Below, one piece after another: positions 1 to 9,749 of a stretch of 64,000 nucleotides of DNA. Positions within the stretch are counted from its first letter, which is position 1; each line of letters opens with the position of its first letter. The DNA comes from Siphonodentalium dalli. Its lineage: Eukaryota > Mollusca > Scaphopoda > Gadilida > Siphonodentaliidae. A program made the translations under genes and the position numbers. The notes below the pieces were generated by a model. The model was not told where the DNA came from, searched no databases, and saw nothing but the letters and a program-made list of their open reading frames with translations. Location of the stretch: positions 264,805,165-264,869,164 of the forward strand of contig CP136064.1 of NCBI GenBank assembly GCA_032622095.1, in the 5' to 3' direction.

Positions 1-576
1 CCTCATGATGTATAAATATGCATATATGTTGATAATCATGGACTAGTTAGTTAAGTACCAGAATACACTTTATTTAAATGAAGCTGTCTTTCTCATTTTA
101 TACCCTAAATCAATATGAGGAGCGCTATTAGATATGTGACCAGAAGACCGATGATAACCTGGTCATATATGCCTACAGATATGTTACTTATCACTATTCG
201 CTATTTAAGCCTATTTAATAGTAACGTTGAGTTAATAAACATTCATTAATCACATGTCGCTTTTCGATGGTGATAGATTAGGATTTTGTAGGTATTTTGG
301 ATACAGGAAGTTCACGGAGACTGGTGGCCATCTTGGCGCCCATCCGTGATCAATAAGATAACTTGAGGACTTCAGCAGAGTTACCTTGCTGGCAGCTGGT
401 TTTATCTAAGCATCTGGGAGGTTTAGATATATAAAACTTCTAACTTAGCTAGCCCATCATCAAACTATAATTCTCTGTGTCTGAGGCGAGAAAGTGTTAT
501 CAGGTAGTCAGCCAGATATGTTCTTTCTAAGTCCGTGCAACATAACACATAAATAAGTCCGCTATTTATACTCTTA
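1..576. other. Unassigned AT-rich sequence
   Basis: No open frame, repeat structure or exon could be recognised here. It should lie in a downstream intron of the minus-strand GH9 gene, because that gene continues off the left edge. Confidence 0.4.
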
Positions 577-1040
577 ATAGTTTATTACTCCGTCCATTAC
601 TTATGGAACTGGAGGAAGGATATCACATACATAACACAAAAACCATAATCAGAAATGGTAACTCCCTCAAGATCATATTATTAGCCATAAATATAAATTA
701 TAATATAAAATATATTGGTTACACGAATGCACCGCCTCAGAATTCCGCTAAAACAACTAATCCTTCAAATTATTACAAAAAACTACGGCTTATTACTGCA
801 GGTTTCTCGTTCACCACACCAGAAAGCTTCTAAATGCGGATCAAAAATCGAAGGCATTGTGTTCCCGCCAAGAGTGCATGGCCCAGCCATTGTTCATACC
901 TAAAAATCGAACGCTGTCGTAATAGTTACTGCAACTATAAGACATCCAGCGAATACACACCCCACGAAAACACGAAATGTGTTGTCCTGCGAGATATCCC
1001 ATCGCTATAGCTCAATTTGACACGACCAGATTAGCCTTCC
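577..1040. repeat. Dispersed repeat, copy 1 (partner at 63289-63690)
   Basis: About 400 bp from 640 onward match 63297-63690 in the same orientation with few differences. Shared landmarks are TTAGCCATAAATATAAATTA and CCGCCAAGAGTGCATGG. The preceding stretch 577-640 resembles 34206-34290 (a TTTATTA...CTCCGT...GGAACTGGAGG pattern). The copy runs into the LINE reverse-transcriptase remnant that follows, so it may be part of the same decayed LINE. The short open frames here are not under visible coding constraint. Confidence 0.7.
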
Positions 1041-1580
1041 TACACTATCCTAAAACAATAAAGCTTCTCAAATCATCGGCATATAGTCAACAGAACTTTC
1101 ACGAACTTGGACATCGACACTTTCTAATCGCTCTACATAAGCATGGTTATACCTATCATCGAATACTGTAACTCTGCATGGAGCCCACATCACAAATATC
1201 AAAGCATTGTTTTAGAGAAATACAAAGAAAAGCAACGAAACTAGTTCGTCAAATCAAAACTCTATGCTACCGAGACCGAATGATAAGACTCAATCTGATG
1301 TCTTTAAAATGTCGAATATTTAGAGGAGATCTAATCGAGGTATATAAACTGTTGAATGGTCAATGCATGCATGTGGCCTATTAGAAAGACATTCATCAGG
1401 AAGAACAAGAGGACATAATAAAAAGCTACATATGCCCATTGTTAACAAGGCCATAGGAAAATATTTCTTCACGCAGAGGGTGGTAAATAGCTGGAACTTC
1501 TGCCAGACTTCGCTGTTGAGGCTCCAACACTCGATCAATTAAAAAATATACATAGACTCATTCTTCTATTATATAAAAAT
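1000..1580 (+). pseudogene. LINE reverse-transcriptase C-terminal remnant
   Basis: The plus strand carries the C-terminal signature of CR1/Jockey-type non-LTR reverse transcriptases in broken frames. First comes EYCNSAWSPHH around 1158-1192. Then, one frame over, come QRKATKLVRQIKTLCYRDRM and FRGDLIEVYKLLNG at about 1210-1360. Finally FFTQRVVNSWN appears at about 1465-1497. These are seen in the sequence; matching them to the 'LEY...WSP', 'QRRATK', 'RGDLIE' and 'FFTQRV...WN' blocks of LINE ORF2 is family knowledge. At least two frameshifts and a stop separate the blocks, so it is dead. No endonuclease or YADD core is present, as expected for a 5'-truncated copy. Confidence 0.8.
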
Positions 1581-2154
1581 ACGAGTTCGACGACAAGTAA
1601 TATGTTCAAGTGACTCACAAGTAAATATCGAATGACGATACATATATTTGTAAACAAGCATGGCAAATAATGTTATTGGGACGAAAAGTCGCAAGACTTG
1701 TTCCGTATTATGATGATGATGATGATATGATTGATAGAACAAACCACTATTATGATGATCGTGTCGTTATTTGTTTAAAATACGTATCAATTTACATATA
1801 CGGACCCGTTCCCTCATTAAAATCAACATATTTCGACCATTTTAGGGGACCTCCGCGAATTCGGGGACCTCCGCAAATAGGGACCTACTGCGAATTGTCA
1901 CAACCGGAAAAACCCATTATCTATAAATAAAACGCCAAGCGAACCACAGCTCTCGAGAATCTGTAGGACAATATTCACCCGAGGGCGTTAATGAATTACA
2001 AAATAAATAACAGCTACATGTAAATATTATATATACTGAATTGCCCAAGCAAATATGGTGAATATGGATTTGAAGTAGTATTAATAGATCGTACAGATGG
2101 TTTCATATCGATGGTTTTGTCGGGTGAGTGGTGAGTGTGTGTACATGTATGTAC
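1581..2154. other. Unassigned intergenic/intronic sequence
   Basis: This stretch includes a small GATGATGAT run near 1710 and a short direct repeat of GGGGACCTCCGC around 1847-1876. Nothing else was recognised. Confidence 0.4.
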
Positions 2155-2525
2155 CAGGGGCGCCGGAAGAGGGGGCATAGGGGGCAGCTGACCCCCCTGC
2201 CCTTGACCAAGGGGGGCGAGCGGGGGCAGGACTTGCCCTTTTTCTGGAGACAGAAAATGCTTTTTGTGTGTTTAATCTCGTGTTTTTATAGCAAAATGTG
2301 ACTTTTTGGGTCCAAATACCACCAATTTCACAAGGAATATTATTTTTTTGTCAATTTTATCACAAAACGGCCATAAAAACCGACAAATACCATTAAAATA
2401 GGGATTTTTGCCACAATGAATTTATGGTTATTTTCCCGAGTTTGCGGAGAAAATGCCCTTTTTTTGCGGAAAAGTGCCCTTTTTGTAGGCTCTGCCCCTG
2501 CCATTGGATGCTTCCGGCGCCCCTG
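2155..2525. mobile_element. hAT-type MITE with perfect 8-bp target duplication
   Basis: The 371-bp element starts CAGGGGCGCCGGAAG and ends with its reverse complement CTTCCGGCGCCCCTG. It is flanked on both sides by GTATGTAC (2147-2154 and 2526-2533), a perfect 8-bp target-site duplication. CAGGGGCG termini with 8-bp duplications are characteristic of hAT elements. The interior has no coding capacity and repeats TGCCCTTTTT motifs, so it must be mobilised in trans. Confidence 0.9.
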
Positions 2526-2542
2526 GTATGTACATAAGAGTT

Positions 2543-2830
2543 CTAAAACTTAAGATTTTTGGCAAATTTAGCCAAACGCACTAGCTCAGTCTTGTTTGTA
2601 GTATTCATTAGTGCTGCTAATGTCGTGTGGCTTGGAAACGTTTGGTAGTAGTTTTTGATACGAGTCCTGCAGGCAGAGTTTAATGCGCTACAAGTGAAAA
2701 TGTAATGGAGCTCATCAACAGTCTCATCTGAGTTGCAAAAAGTGCATTGGGGTGACGAAATATTTGAACTTTTCCACGAAGAAACCTCATCCGGTAATCT
2801 GGCTATGCCCGTAGTGATAATATATTCCAC
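2543..2830 (-). pseudogene. LINE ORF2 C-terminal Cys-rich fragment
   Basis: A 95-codon minus-strand frame contains CTFCNSDETVDELHYIFTCS followed by a basic helix and AALMN...LVRLAKFAKNL. This is the pattern of the zinc-binding tail after the reverse transcriptase in many invertebrate LINEs (C-x2-C...DE.HYLF.C...LM...L..F). It ends naturally at 2543 but has no reverse-transcriptase domain upstream. A different dispersed repeat begins at about 2831, so the copy is 5'-truncated. Confidence 0.7.
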
Positions 2831-3130
2831 CTGTTCAAAACCTGGGAACTTTTTGATGTTCAGACCTTTTATGACAGGGGACTTTATAACATTGAAATTT
2901 GAAAAACAGCGAAGAGAATATATATTTCTTTGTCAGTACTTGTTCCTTAATAATATATTGCATAGTGGTAGTGGTCATAGCTTGAGATTGCATGATTCAT
3001 TTGACTTTTGTGTGCTGATATCGCAATAAACATTGAATTGATTACACATAAAAAAAAAATCACGTTCCTGAGGGACGCAAAGCAAAATCGGCTCACCAAA
3101 ATCATGTAGTCGCGAGCTGGAACCTTCACA
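2831..3130. repeat. Dispersed repeat (family also at 22800-23010 and 25835-26395)
   Basis: The segments AACTTTTTGATGTTCAGACC, a stretch resembling GACTTTATAACATT, and CTTGTTCCTTAATAATATAT resemble 25840-25930. The downstream block 3340-3435 (GCACTGGTG...GATCTCTACG...AGAGACTCGTGGCAT) resembles 22940-23005. The element is old and fragmented, and no ends could be defined. Confidence 0.5.
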
Positions 3131-3177
3131 TACTGTAATCAGGTATTAATAAAATACTAAGAAATATATTAGATGTA

Positions 3178-3317
3178 CAGTAATGCTCTAAGTAATCGAC
3201 TCCTTAACCACAGCATAATTATGGGTAACTTTTCAGGATTTAGTCGGAAATATGGCTTGTTGCCATTCATCGGAAAGCTCTCGAGAGTTAAGGAGTCGAT
3301 TACTTAGAGCATTACTG
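3178..3317. mobile_element. Palindromic mariner-type MITE with TA duplication
   Basis: Arms of about 30 bp (CAGTAATGCTCTAAGTAATC...) at 3178-3208 are the reverse complement of 3288-3317, and TA flanks both ends (3176-3177, 3318-3319). CAGT termini with a TA duplication indicate Tc1/mariner mobilisation. It is 140 bp long and non-coding. Confidence 0.85.
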
Positions 3318-3464
3318 TACCTATAACCGCCTCTGTCATAACATTCCCATTCCCATCAGGTTTCGCACTGGTGACGTATGATCTCTACGTGGCGTAAGCC
3401 AGGGTAGAGACTCGTGGCATGATCTACTATTTAACGTGAATTTCCATATCATATATCAACTTAC

Positions 3465-3632
3465 CATCATACCAGCCGCCATCTAAAGGTTCACCATCTT
3501 GCCCCACATCACCAGTCGCCGAGTCACTTCGCCACGATATCCTATTGGTCGGCGGCAGGTAGCCCGATCTTTGAGCCTCCAGAAACAGAATCGACTTTTC
3601 TATGACCTCTGAATAATCATATGAAACAGCAC
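3465..3632 (-). CDS. Exon of GH9 endoglucanase: start of catalytic domain
   Basis: The minus-strand exon lies between a CCCAG acceptor (3633 side) and a GTAAGT donor (3464 side). In the frame given by the upstream exon it reads AVSYDYSEVIEKSILFLEAQ, then RSGYLPPTNRISWRSDSA and DGEPLDGGWYDG. This matches the N-terminal block of GH9 cellulases (YDYGE.L..SI.FYEAQRSGKLP..NRI.WR.DSA...DL.GG.YDAGD). The exon starts in phase 1 (completing the G of the linker exon) and ends in phase 1 just before the expected AGDH, so the catalytic Asp pair is split across the next exon. That exon and the rest of the GH9 domain lie beyond the left edge or were not found. GH9 enzymes hydrolyse beta-1,4-glucan; here the protein is probably secreted. 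This exon fixes the identity of the whole gene. Confidence 0.92.
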
Positions 3633-4230
3633 CTGGGAGAAGATATGCTCTTTGTTAACCCTGGCTATACTAAAAAGATTCTCCCACTCAGTTATACAAT
3701 TACACATGGGCATGGCTTATTATTCATATAGAGGGGTTATTAGGAAAAATAAGCAGATGACAGATATAATACAAGTAAAGAAGGAATCCTATTTATTGAA
3801 GGGAAGTGTTCAGATGGTCGTTTATTGAATAGTAGTATAGTCGGGGCCACTTTGATTTTCTTCAATTTTCCAGTATACAGGCACACCATACGAGGGAAGC
3901 AAGCCCTCAGTGACACCACATACGCGCTATATGACCATGTAAATACTATACATGTAGATCTGTGCAAGAGATGGTGATTTAATAAAAAAAAACACCAGAG
4001 CTCGAGGATTGAGACATCAAAGCTCCAGGAATGAGACACCAATTTTTGGGACAGGGGTGCTGACAATATAAAAAATAGGGTTTTTTCCCCCTGATTTAAA
4101 TCAATAAGTAAACCATGTTGAGTACTCAGGCTAATTAAGACATGTTATAATTAGCCCAATGCTCCCTGTGTTTGCTAGGTGATACACCAGGTCATGCCAA
4201 TAGTTTAGGTGTAGGTTAGATAGTAGTTAC
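3633..4230 (-). other. GH9 gene intron, no feature recognised
   Basis: This is the right-hand neighbour of the GH9 exon. A short fragment near 3755-3805 (ACAAGTAAAGAAGGAATC) resembles the dispersed repeat at 30860-30900. Nothing else was seen. Confidence 0.4.
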
Positions 4231-4355
4231 TATTACGCTTAAGCGCAATTAATTGCACTTAAGCGCAATTCATTACACTTAAGCGTAAATGCCATATTTG
4301 TGCTTTTAAAAGCACAATATGTGGTATTTGCACTTAAGCGTAATTCATTATTAAA
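4231..4355. repeat. Imperfect palindrome of CTTAAGCG repeats
   Basis: Four or five copies of (A/T)CTTAAGCG(C/T)AATT surround a palindromic centre TGTGCTTTTAAAAGCACA at about 4301-4318. The right arm reads back as the complement of the left over about 40 bp. This is a probable small MITE or foldback remnant. Confidence 0.6.
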
Positions 4356-4964
4356 TGTGAATTTGGCCTCCCATAAATATCTATGTTGCGATAAAAATCA
4401 TATTGTTCTCATAATTTGCCAAGATTATATCATGTTTTATTCATAATTCAAAGTATTCGCACAATTGTAAAAAGTTGAAACTATGTATTTACAATAAGAG
4501 GGTGCTTGATGTGAAGGTTGTTCTGACAGTAGGTATGTGTGCTTTCTCGTCAGATACAATGTAAATATCGGATATCAGTTATCATTTGTCTAAGAACCCA
4601 TCTGTTCGGCACGCCGCCCAATATGGGTTTTGTCAAATATTCATAAAAAACTATGTTTTATTTGTAGTAACTGTTGTTAGTAGGCCTATGCTATTTATAG
4701 ATTACACCGGTCACCAAAAATCATTCGATTAATTTTTTTGCTGGCCTATACGCAGTGTAATCAGCCCATTCCACTGATTCCAGCCTAGTGTAATGTATGT
4801 AATCAGCCCATACCAGGCCTATAGCACTTAACGTTCCAAACGTGTTATTTTATGCACTAGAGTAGAAAAAGTAAAATAGGTATCGAGAAAATAACCTCGA
4901 GAATATTAAAGGCCCACTTAATTTTCGAACCTCCCCAGATCACATATCTATATCTATATATGCG

Positions 4965-5014
4965 AATGTCTGTCTGTCTGTCTTTCTTTCTGTCTGTCTG
5001 TCTGTCTGTCTGTG
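4965..5014. repeat. (CTGT)n microsatellite
   Basis: A run of CTGT tetranucleotides with a few CTTT interruptions. A related TCTGTCTGTGTTCTATA block at 9927-9945 is followed by the same downstream sequence, so both are parts of one repeated element. Confidence 0.85.
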
Positions 5015-5039
5015 TTCTATAGAAATTCACAGGGTCCCC

Positions 5040-5807
5040 TAGATGGCACAAAAGGGGTCTAATAGGGGTAACTTTTTACGAGAAAGATAACGGCGAGGGT
5101 TAGAATTTTCTAAAGTGACGCCGTTGTTGTCAGGGGCAGAAAAGAGGGAGGGGCAGAAAAAAAATTGTCGCCGATTGCCACCAAACTTATATATAATCAT
5201 CCCAATAATATGAGGAATCTAACTGTGGTTTAAATATGTCAAAAGTCGCGCCGTTCGCGTTAGGGATGCCCGGAAGGGAAGAGGGGCACCAAAATTGATC
5301 AAAAATAATTTTATCGCCGAATTCCACCAGATTGATGCACATTAATTCTTCTGAGAACTTCTCCATGATACAAGGAATCTTATTGTGTGATTTAAAGACG
5401 CCAAATTGGTGTCGTTGGGATGAGAGATTTGAGGGGCGGAGGGTGGGTACTAAATCTGACAAGAAACTTATACAAATTCATCCCCATGGTATGAGGTGTC
5501 TAATTGCGTAGCTTAAAGCTGTCAAAAGTGGCGTCATTCGAGTCAGGGGTGCACTGAAAGGGAGAGGGGCACCAAAATTGATACACAATATTTTTAGCGC
5601 CAATTTCCACCAAATTTATACACATTCTTATCCATGATATGAGGAATCTAATCGTGTGATTTTAAAGACGTCATATTGGTGCTGCTTTTGTGAGAGAAGG
5701 GGGTGGAGTGGGTGCTCACTAAATTTGATAAAAAATTGTTTAGTCGCGGATTAGCACCAAACTTACAAATAATAATCTCCATGATATCAGGCGTCTAATT
5801 ATGTGGC
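5040..5807. repeat. Degenerate ~290-bp dimeric tandem repeat, left block
   Basis: Two related half-units of about 140-150 bp alternate. One carries GTCAAAAGTGGCG...GAGTCAGGGG...GGGGCACCAAAATTGAT. The other carries TTTAAAGACGCCAAATTGGTG. Both end in a 'CACCAAA-TTATA-...-CTCCATGATATGAGG' stretch. The anchor GTCAAAAGT recurs at about 5239 and 5520 and would recur near 5820 were the TTAA element not inserted there. Copies have diverged and contain stops, so peptide-like repeats such as WCPSSLPGIPNANGATFDIF are not evidence of a gene. Continuations are 6208-6331 and 9750-10560, with a reversed fragment at 36390-36480. Confidence 0.75.
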
Positions 5808-5811
5808 TTAA

Positions 5812-6203
5812 CCCTTTACCCAACAAACCAGCCAAAACCGGCCAAATAAAGCTTCAACAGCCTAAAATATCTTCGGTCTGTCTCAATAAAACCATACAAA
5901 TATGGATATCATTGGAACCGGCCCATTGACCACATTGTGATGGTTACAGTTATACCCTGTGCCAATGCATTCTCTTATATATGCGAGTCGACCATAGGTC
6001 GCCTCGCATATATAAGAGAATGCATTGGCCTAAAAAAAATCTTTTTTTAACACTTTTTACCATTTTTTCTTACATTCTTTAACAATTTTATAATTTTTAA
6101 TGTGTTAAGCCAATGCATTCTCTTATATATGCGAGGCGACCTATGGTCGACTCGCATATATAAGAGAATGCATTGGCACAGGGCCGTTCTGTTGGGTAAA
6201 GGG
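5812..6203. mobile_element. piggyBac-like MITE with TTAA duplication, full copy 1
   Basis: Termini CCCTTTACCCAACA... and ...TGTTGGGTAAAGGG are inverted repeats flanked by TTAA on both sides (5808-5811, 6204-6207). TTAA targets with CCC termini are typical of piggyBac. Removing the element and one TTAA restores the host repeat (GTGGC-TTAA-AGATGTCAAAAG), matching sister units such as the one at about 5510. The interior carries two 69-bp hairpins (5961-6029 and 6109-6177) that are reverse complements of each other. Other copies are 60896-61272 (complete) and 62333-62705 (truncated, reversed). Confidence 0.92.
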
Positions 6204-6207
6204 TTAA

Positions 6208-6331
6208 AGATGTCAAAAGTGGGGCCATTCGAGTCAGGGGTGCCTAGAGTGTGAGAGGGACACACACATTGATAAACAATATGTTTAGCGCCGATTTCCA
6301 CCTGAGTGATACATATTCTTCTCCGTGAATA
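6208..6331. repeat. Degenerate ~290-bp tandem repeat, middle block
   Basis: This continues the host repeat of 5040-5807 after the TTAA element. It contains GTCAAAAGTGG, GAGTCAGGGG and GCGCCGATTTCCACC. It is cut at 6331 by the Helitron array and resumes at about 9750. Confidence 0.7.
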
Positions 6332-6367
6332 TCTCATATATATTTTGAAGACCTCTGTCTGTATGTT

Positions 6368-6399
<32 letters not shown>

Positions 6400-6726
6400 A
6401 TTAATACAAATCTACGATTCTCGACCGATCGGGACGAAACTTGGTACGTGTGTGTAGTTTGACCAGGCGGTGAACGTTGTCGTATTGCCGAGCCCGTGCG
6501 ACACCAGCTTCGCGCATGCGCAGACGAGATCTCGGAAACGGGTCGAGCTATCGACTTGAAATTTGCTATGTGAATGTATCTTGCCCGGATACGAATTTTA
6601 TCGGGTCGCCGAGTCCGTGCGACGCCAGCTTCGCGCATGCGCAGACCAGATCTCGGAAACGGGTGGAGCTATCGACTTGAAATTTGGTTTTTGAATAGCC
6701 CGGACAACGTCGGGCTCATCGGCTAG
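6332..6726 (+). mobile_element. Non-autonomous Helitron, family H1, unit 1
   Basis: This first unit of a head-to-tail array starts A|TCTCATATATATTTTGAAG, the Helitron-type 5' TC after an A. It then has a (TCTG)n microsatellite and two copies of a ~122-bp core containing GCGCATGCGCAGACGAGATC. It ends with the hairpin AGCCCGGACAACGTCGGGCT and CATCGGCTAG, that is, CTRR seven bases after the hairpin. There is no coding capacity. The microsatellite plus tandem-core design resembles pearl/DINE-type elements of other invertebrates. Confidence 0.85.
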
Positions 6727-7292
6727 TCTCATATATATTTTGAAGACCTCTGTATGTTTGTCTGTATGTCTGTCTGTATGTCTGTCATTTATACAAATCT
6801 ACGATTCTCGACCGATCGGGACGAAACTTGGTACGTGTGTGTAGTTTGACCAGGCGGTCGACGTTGTCGTATTGGCGAGCCCGTGCGACGCACGTCCAGC
6901 GCATGCGCAGACGAGATCTCGGAAACGGGTGGAGCTATCGACTTGAAATTTGCTATGTGAATGTATCTTGCCCCGGTTACGAATTTTATCGGGTCGCCGA
7001 GCCCGTGCGACGCCAGTTTCGCGCATGCGCAGACGAGATCTCGGAAACGGGTGGAGCTATCGACTTGAAATTTGGTATGTGAATGTATCTTGCCCCGGAT
7101 ATGAATTTTATCGGGTCGCCGATCCCGTGCGACGCCAGCTTCGCGCATGCGCAGACCAGATCTCGGAAACGGGTAGAGCTATCGACTTGAAATTTGGTTT
7201 TTGAATAGCCCGGACAACGTCGGGCTGGGTAGAGCTATCGACTTGAAATTTGGTTTTTGAATAGCCCGGACAACGTCGGGCTCATCGGCTAG
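6727..7292 (+). mobile_element. Non-autonomous Helitron, family H1, unit 2
   Basis: It starts directly after the CTAG of unit 1 with no spacer and has the same 5' end. It carries three 122-bp core copies, and its terminal segment, including the 3' hairpin, is duplicated (about 7170-7225 and 7226-7292). It ends ATCGGCTAG. Confidence 0.85.
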
Positions 7293-7328
7293 TCTCATAT
7301 ATATTTTGAAGACCTCTGTTTGTTTGTT

Positions 7329-7360
<32 letters not shown>

Positions 7361-7818
7361 ATTAATACAAATCTACGATTCTCGACCGATCGGGACGAAA
7401 CTTGGTACGTGAGTGTAGTTTGACCAGGCGGTGAACGTTGTCGTATTGGCGAGCCCGTGCGGCGCCCGCTTCGCGCATGCGCAGACGAGATCTCGGAAAC
7501 GGGTGGAGCTATCGACTTGATATTTGGTATGTGAATGTATCTTGCCCCGGATACGAATTTTATCGGGTCACCGAGCCCGTGCGACGTCAGCTTCGCGCAT
7601 GCGCAGACGAGATCTCGGAAACGGGTGGAGCTATCGACTTGAAATTTGGTATGTGAATGTATCTTGCCCCGGATAAGAATTTTATCGGGTCGCCGAGCCC
7701 GTGCGACGCCAGCTTCGCGAATGCGCAGACCAGATCTCGGAAACGGGTAGAGCGATCGAAATTTGGTTTTTGAATAGCCCGGATGAATAGCCCGGACAAC
7801 GTCGGGCTCATCGGCTAG
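7293..7818 (+). mobile_element. Non-autonomous Helitron, family H1, unit 3
   Basis: It abuts unit 2. It has the same TCTCATATATATTTTGAAG start, a TTTG/TCTG microsatellite and three core copies. A small internal duplication of GAATAGCCCGGA lies before the terminal hairpin. It ends CTAG at 7815-7818. Confidence 0.85.
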
Positions 7819-8323
7819 TCTCATATATATTTTGAAGACCTCTGTCTGTATGTATGTTTGTTTGTTTGTCTGTCATTTATACAAATCTACGATTCTCGAC
7901 CGATCGGGAAGAAACTTGGTAATTGTGTGTAGTTTTACCAGGCGGTGGACGTTGTCGTATTGGCGAGCCCGTGCGGCGCCCGCTTCGCACATGCGCAGAC
8001 GAGATCTCGGAAACGGGTCGAGCTATCGACTTGAAATTTGCTATGTGAATGTATCTTGCCCCGGATACGAATTTTATCGGGTCGCCGAGCCCGTGCGCCG
8101 CCAGCTTCGCGCATGCGCAGACGAGATCTCGGAAACGGGTGGAGCTATCGACTTGAAATTTGCTATATGAATGTATCTTGCCCCGGATACGAATTGTATC
8201 GGTTCGTCGAGCCCGTGCGACGTCCGCTTCGCGCATGCGCAGACCAGATCTCGGAAACGGGTGGAGCTTCGACTTGAAATTTGGTTTTTGAATAGCCCGG
8301 ACAACGTCGGGCTCATCGGCTAG
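7819..8323 (+). mobile_element. Non-autonomous Helitron, family H1, unit 4
   Basis: It abuts unit 3. It has a short microsatellite, three core copies, the 3' hairpin and CTAG at 8320-8323. It is followed without spacer by an H2-family unit. Confidence 0.85.
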
Positions 8324-8686
8324 TCTATTATATATTTTGGAAGATCTGTTTGTGTGTGTGTGTGTCTGTCTGTCTGTGTGTTCGCGATGAACTCGAACAC
8401 GGCCGACCCGATTTCGATCTGTTTGTGTGTGTGTGTGTCTGTCTGTCTGTGTGTTCGCGATGAACTCGAACACGGCCGAGCCGATTTCGTGACCCCGACC
8501 AGACCTTGACCTTCAAAATAATCAATTCAAGGTCAAATCGGGTAAAACCGGATGGATTTCGACGGGCACGTTTGTTGGGTACTTTTGTCCGGGCAGTGTT
8601 TTTGGACTGGTCAAATCGTGACCCCACTTGACCTTGACCTTCAAAATGGACAATTCAAGGTCAAAGCCCGGACGGGTCACCTTCTA

Positions 8687-8687
<1 letters not shown>
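8324..8687 (+). mobile_element. Non-autonomous Helitron, family H2, unit 5 (short)
   Basis: The 5' end is the H2 type, TCTATTATATATTTTGGAAG. The body has a 73-bp duplication (about 8344-8416 and 8417-8489: TGTG repeat plus TTCGCGATGAACTCGAACAC) and then TTGACCTTGACCTTCAAAAT blocks. The 3' end is CCCGGACGGGTCACCTTCTAG followed by T. Its hairpin is shortened relative to unit 6 (CCCGGACGAAGTCGGG there). Confidence 0.8.
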
Positions 8688-8738
<51 letters not shown>

Positions 8739-8771
8739 CTATAGCTATATATATATATATATATAAATATA
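8688..8771. repeat. (TA)n microsatellite between two Helitron units
   Basis: Nearly pure TA/ATAT repeat with one GCTATAGC interruption. It separates two H2 units and may be an expanded AT target site. Confidence 0.9.
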
Positions 8772-9676
8772 TCTATTATATATTTTGGAAGATCTGTTTG
8801 TTTGTTTGTTTGTTTGTGTGTGAGTGTAATCGATGAACTCGAAAACGGCCGACCTGATTTCGATGAAACTTGGTATGTGGGGGTATTTTCGGGTCAGGAG
8901 TAACATAGGCCTGATTTTCAGATCCGAGGTCAACTTTTCACGTGCCGAGGTCAAATCTGTTTTTACGCTGTGTTACGGGACTTTCATTTGAGTTCGGTGC
9001 TTACAAATCGATTCGAAACAGCGCGAATAATAAAATGCCAGTCATAATAATGACACTGTGAGAATCTTTCGTGTTTCCTCTTTCCAACGATATATAATGC
9101 GTATGTATCCGTTTTAGTTATCTGCCTCAATTATCAAGAAGAAGTGGTACTATCTTCCATCAGGATGAAAACAATGCGTAACTTCTATGACGTCGTTAGA
9201 GGTCATAACGTTAGATCACGTTAACGCTTAACCGGCCGATGTTTCAGACGTCTTGGCGATATCTCGGGCACCGATGGTAATTTATCTTTACGTTGAAACT
9301 TGATAATTAATGAGCGTGTGTATATGAGGCGCGTTTATATACTTGAGTGGAAATCAAATCGGGTTAAACTGGCGGATTTTTACGGACGAAATTTGATGCA
9401 TAGGGTATCTCGGTATCCGCTGGGCCGATTTCCCGGTATCCGCTGGATCGATTTCCACCATTTTTGGGGTGTTGGTGTTTGACCCCACCTGACCTTCAAA
9501 ATGGTCAATTCAAGGTCAAATCGGGTAAAACCGGATGGATTTCGACGGGTACTTTTGTCGGGTACTTTTGTTCGGGCACTGTGTTTTGGACGGGTCAAAT
9601 CGTGACCCCACTTGACCTTGGCCTTCAAAATAGACAATTCAAGGTCAAACCCGGACGAAGTCGGGTCACCTTCTAG
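8772..9676 (+). mobile_element. Non-autonomous Helitron, family H2, unit 6 (longest)
   Basis: It begins A|TCTATTATATATTTTGGAAG and ends with the hairpin CCCGGACGAAGTCGGG and TCACCTTCTAG followed by T. At 905 bp it is the longest H2 copy. Its middle (8940-9340) is shared, inverted, with 43790-44190, so it belongs to the element rather than being captured once. A TA repeat (9677-9700) follows. Confidence 0.85.
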
Positions 9677-9749
9677 TATATATATATATATATATATAAA
9701 TTTGATACGAATTTGTATACTCGTCAATTTTTATAAATTGTATATATAT

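Noticed and set aside
1320-1538. Minus-strand 72-codon frame over the LINE remnant
   Set aside because: Antisense to the reverse-transcriptase motifs that are clear on the plus strand.
5187-6337. Peptide motif WCPSSLPGIPNANGATFDIF recurring on the minus strand
   Set aside because: It follows the degenerate ~290-bp repeat, with stops between copies and no start or splice pattern.
6285-8473. Repeated frames such as MREAGVARARRPDKIRIRG
   Set aside because: They arise in the 122-bp Helitron core, occur on both strands, and shift or end with each unit. They are element sequence, not genes.
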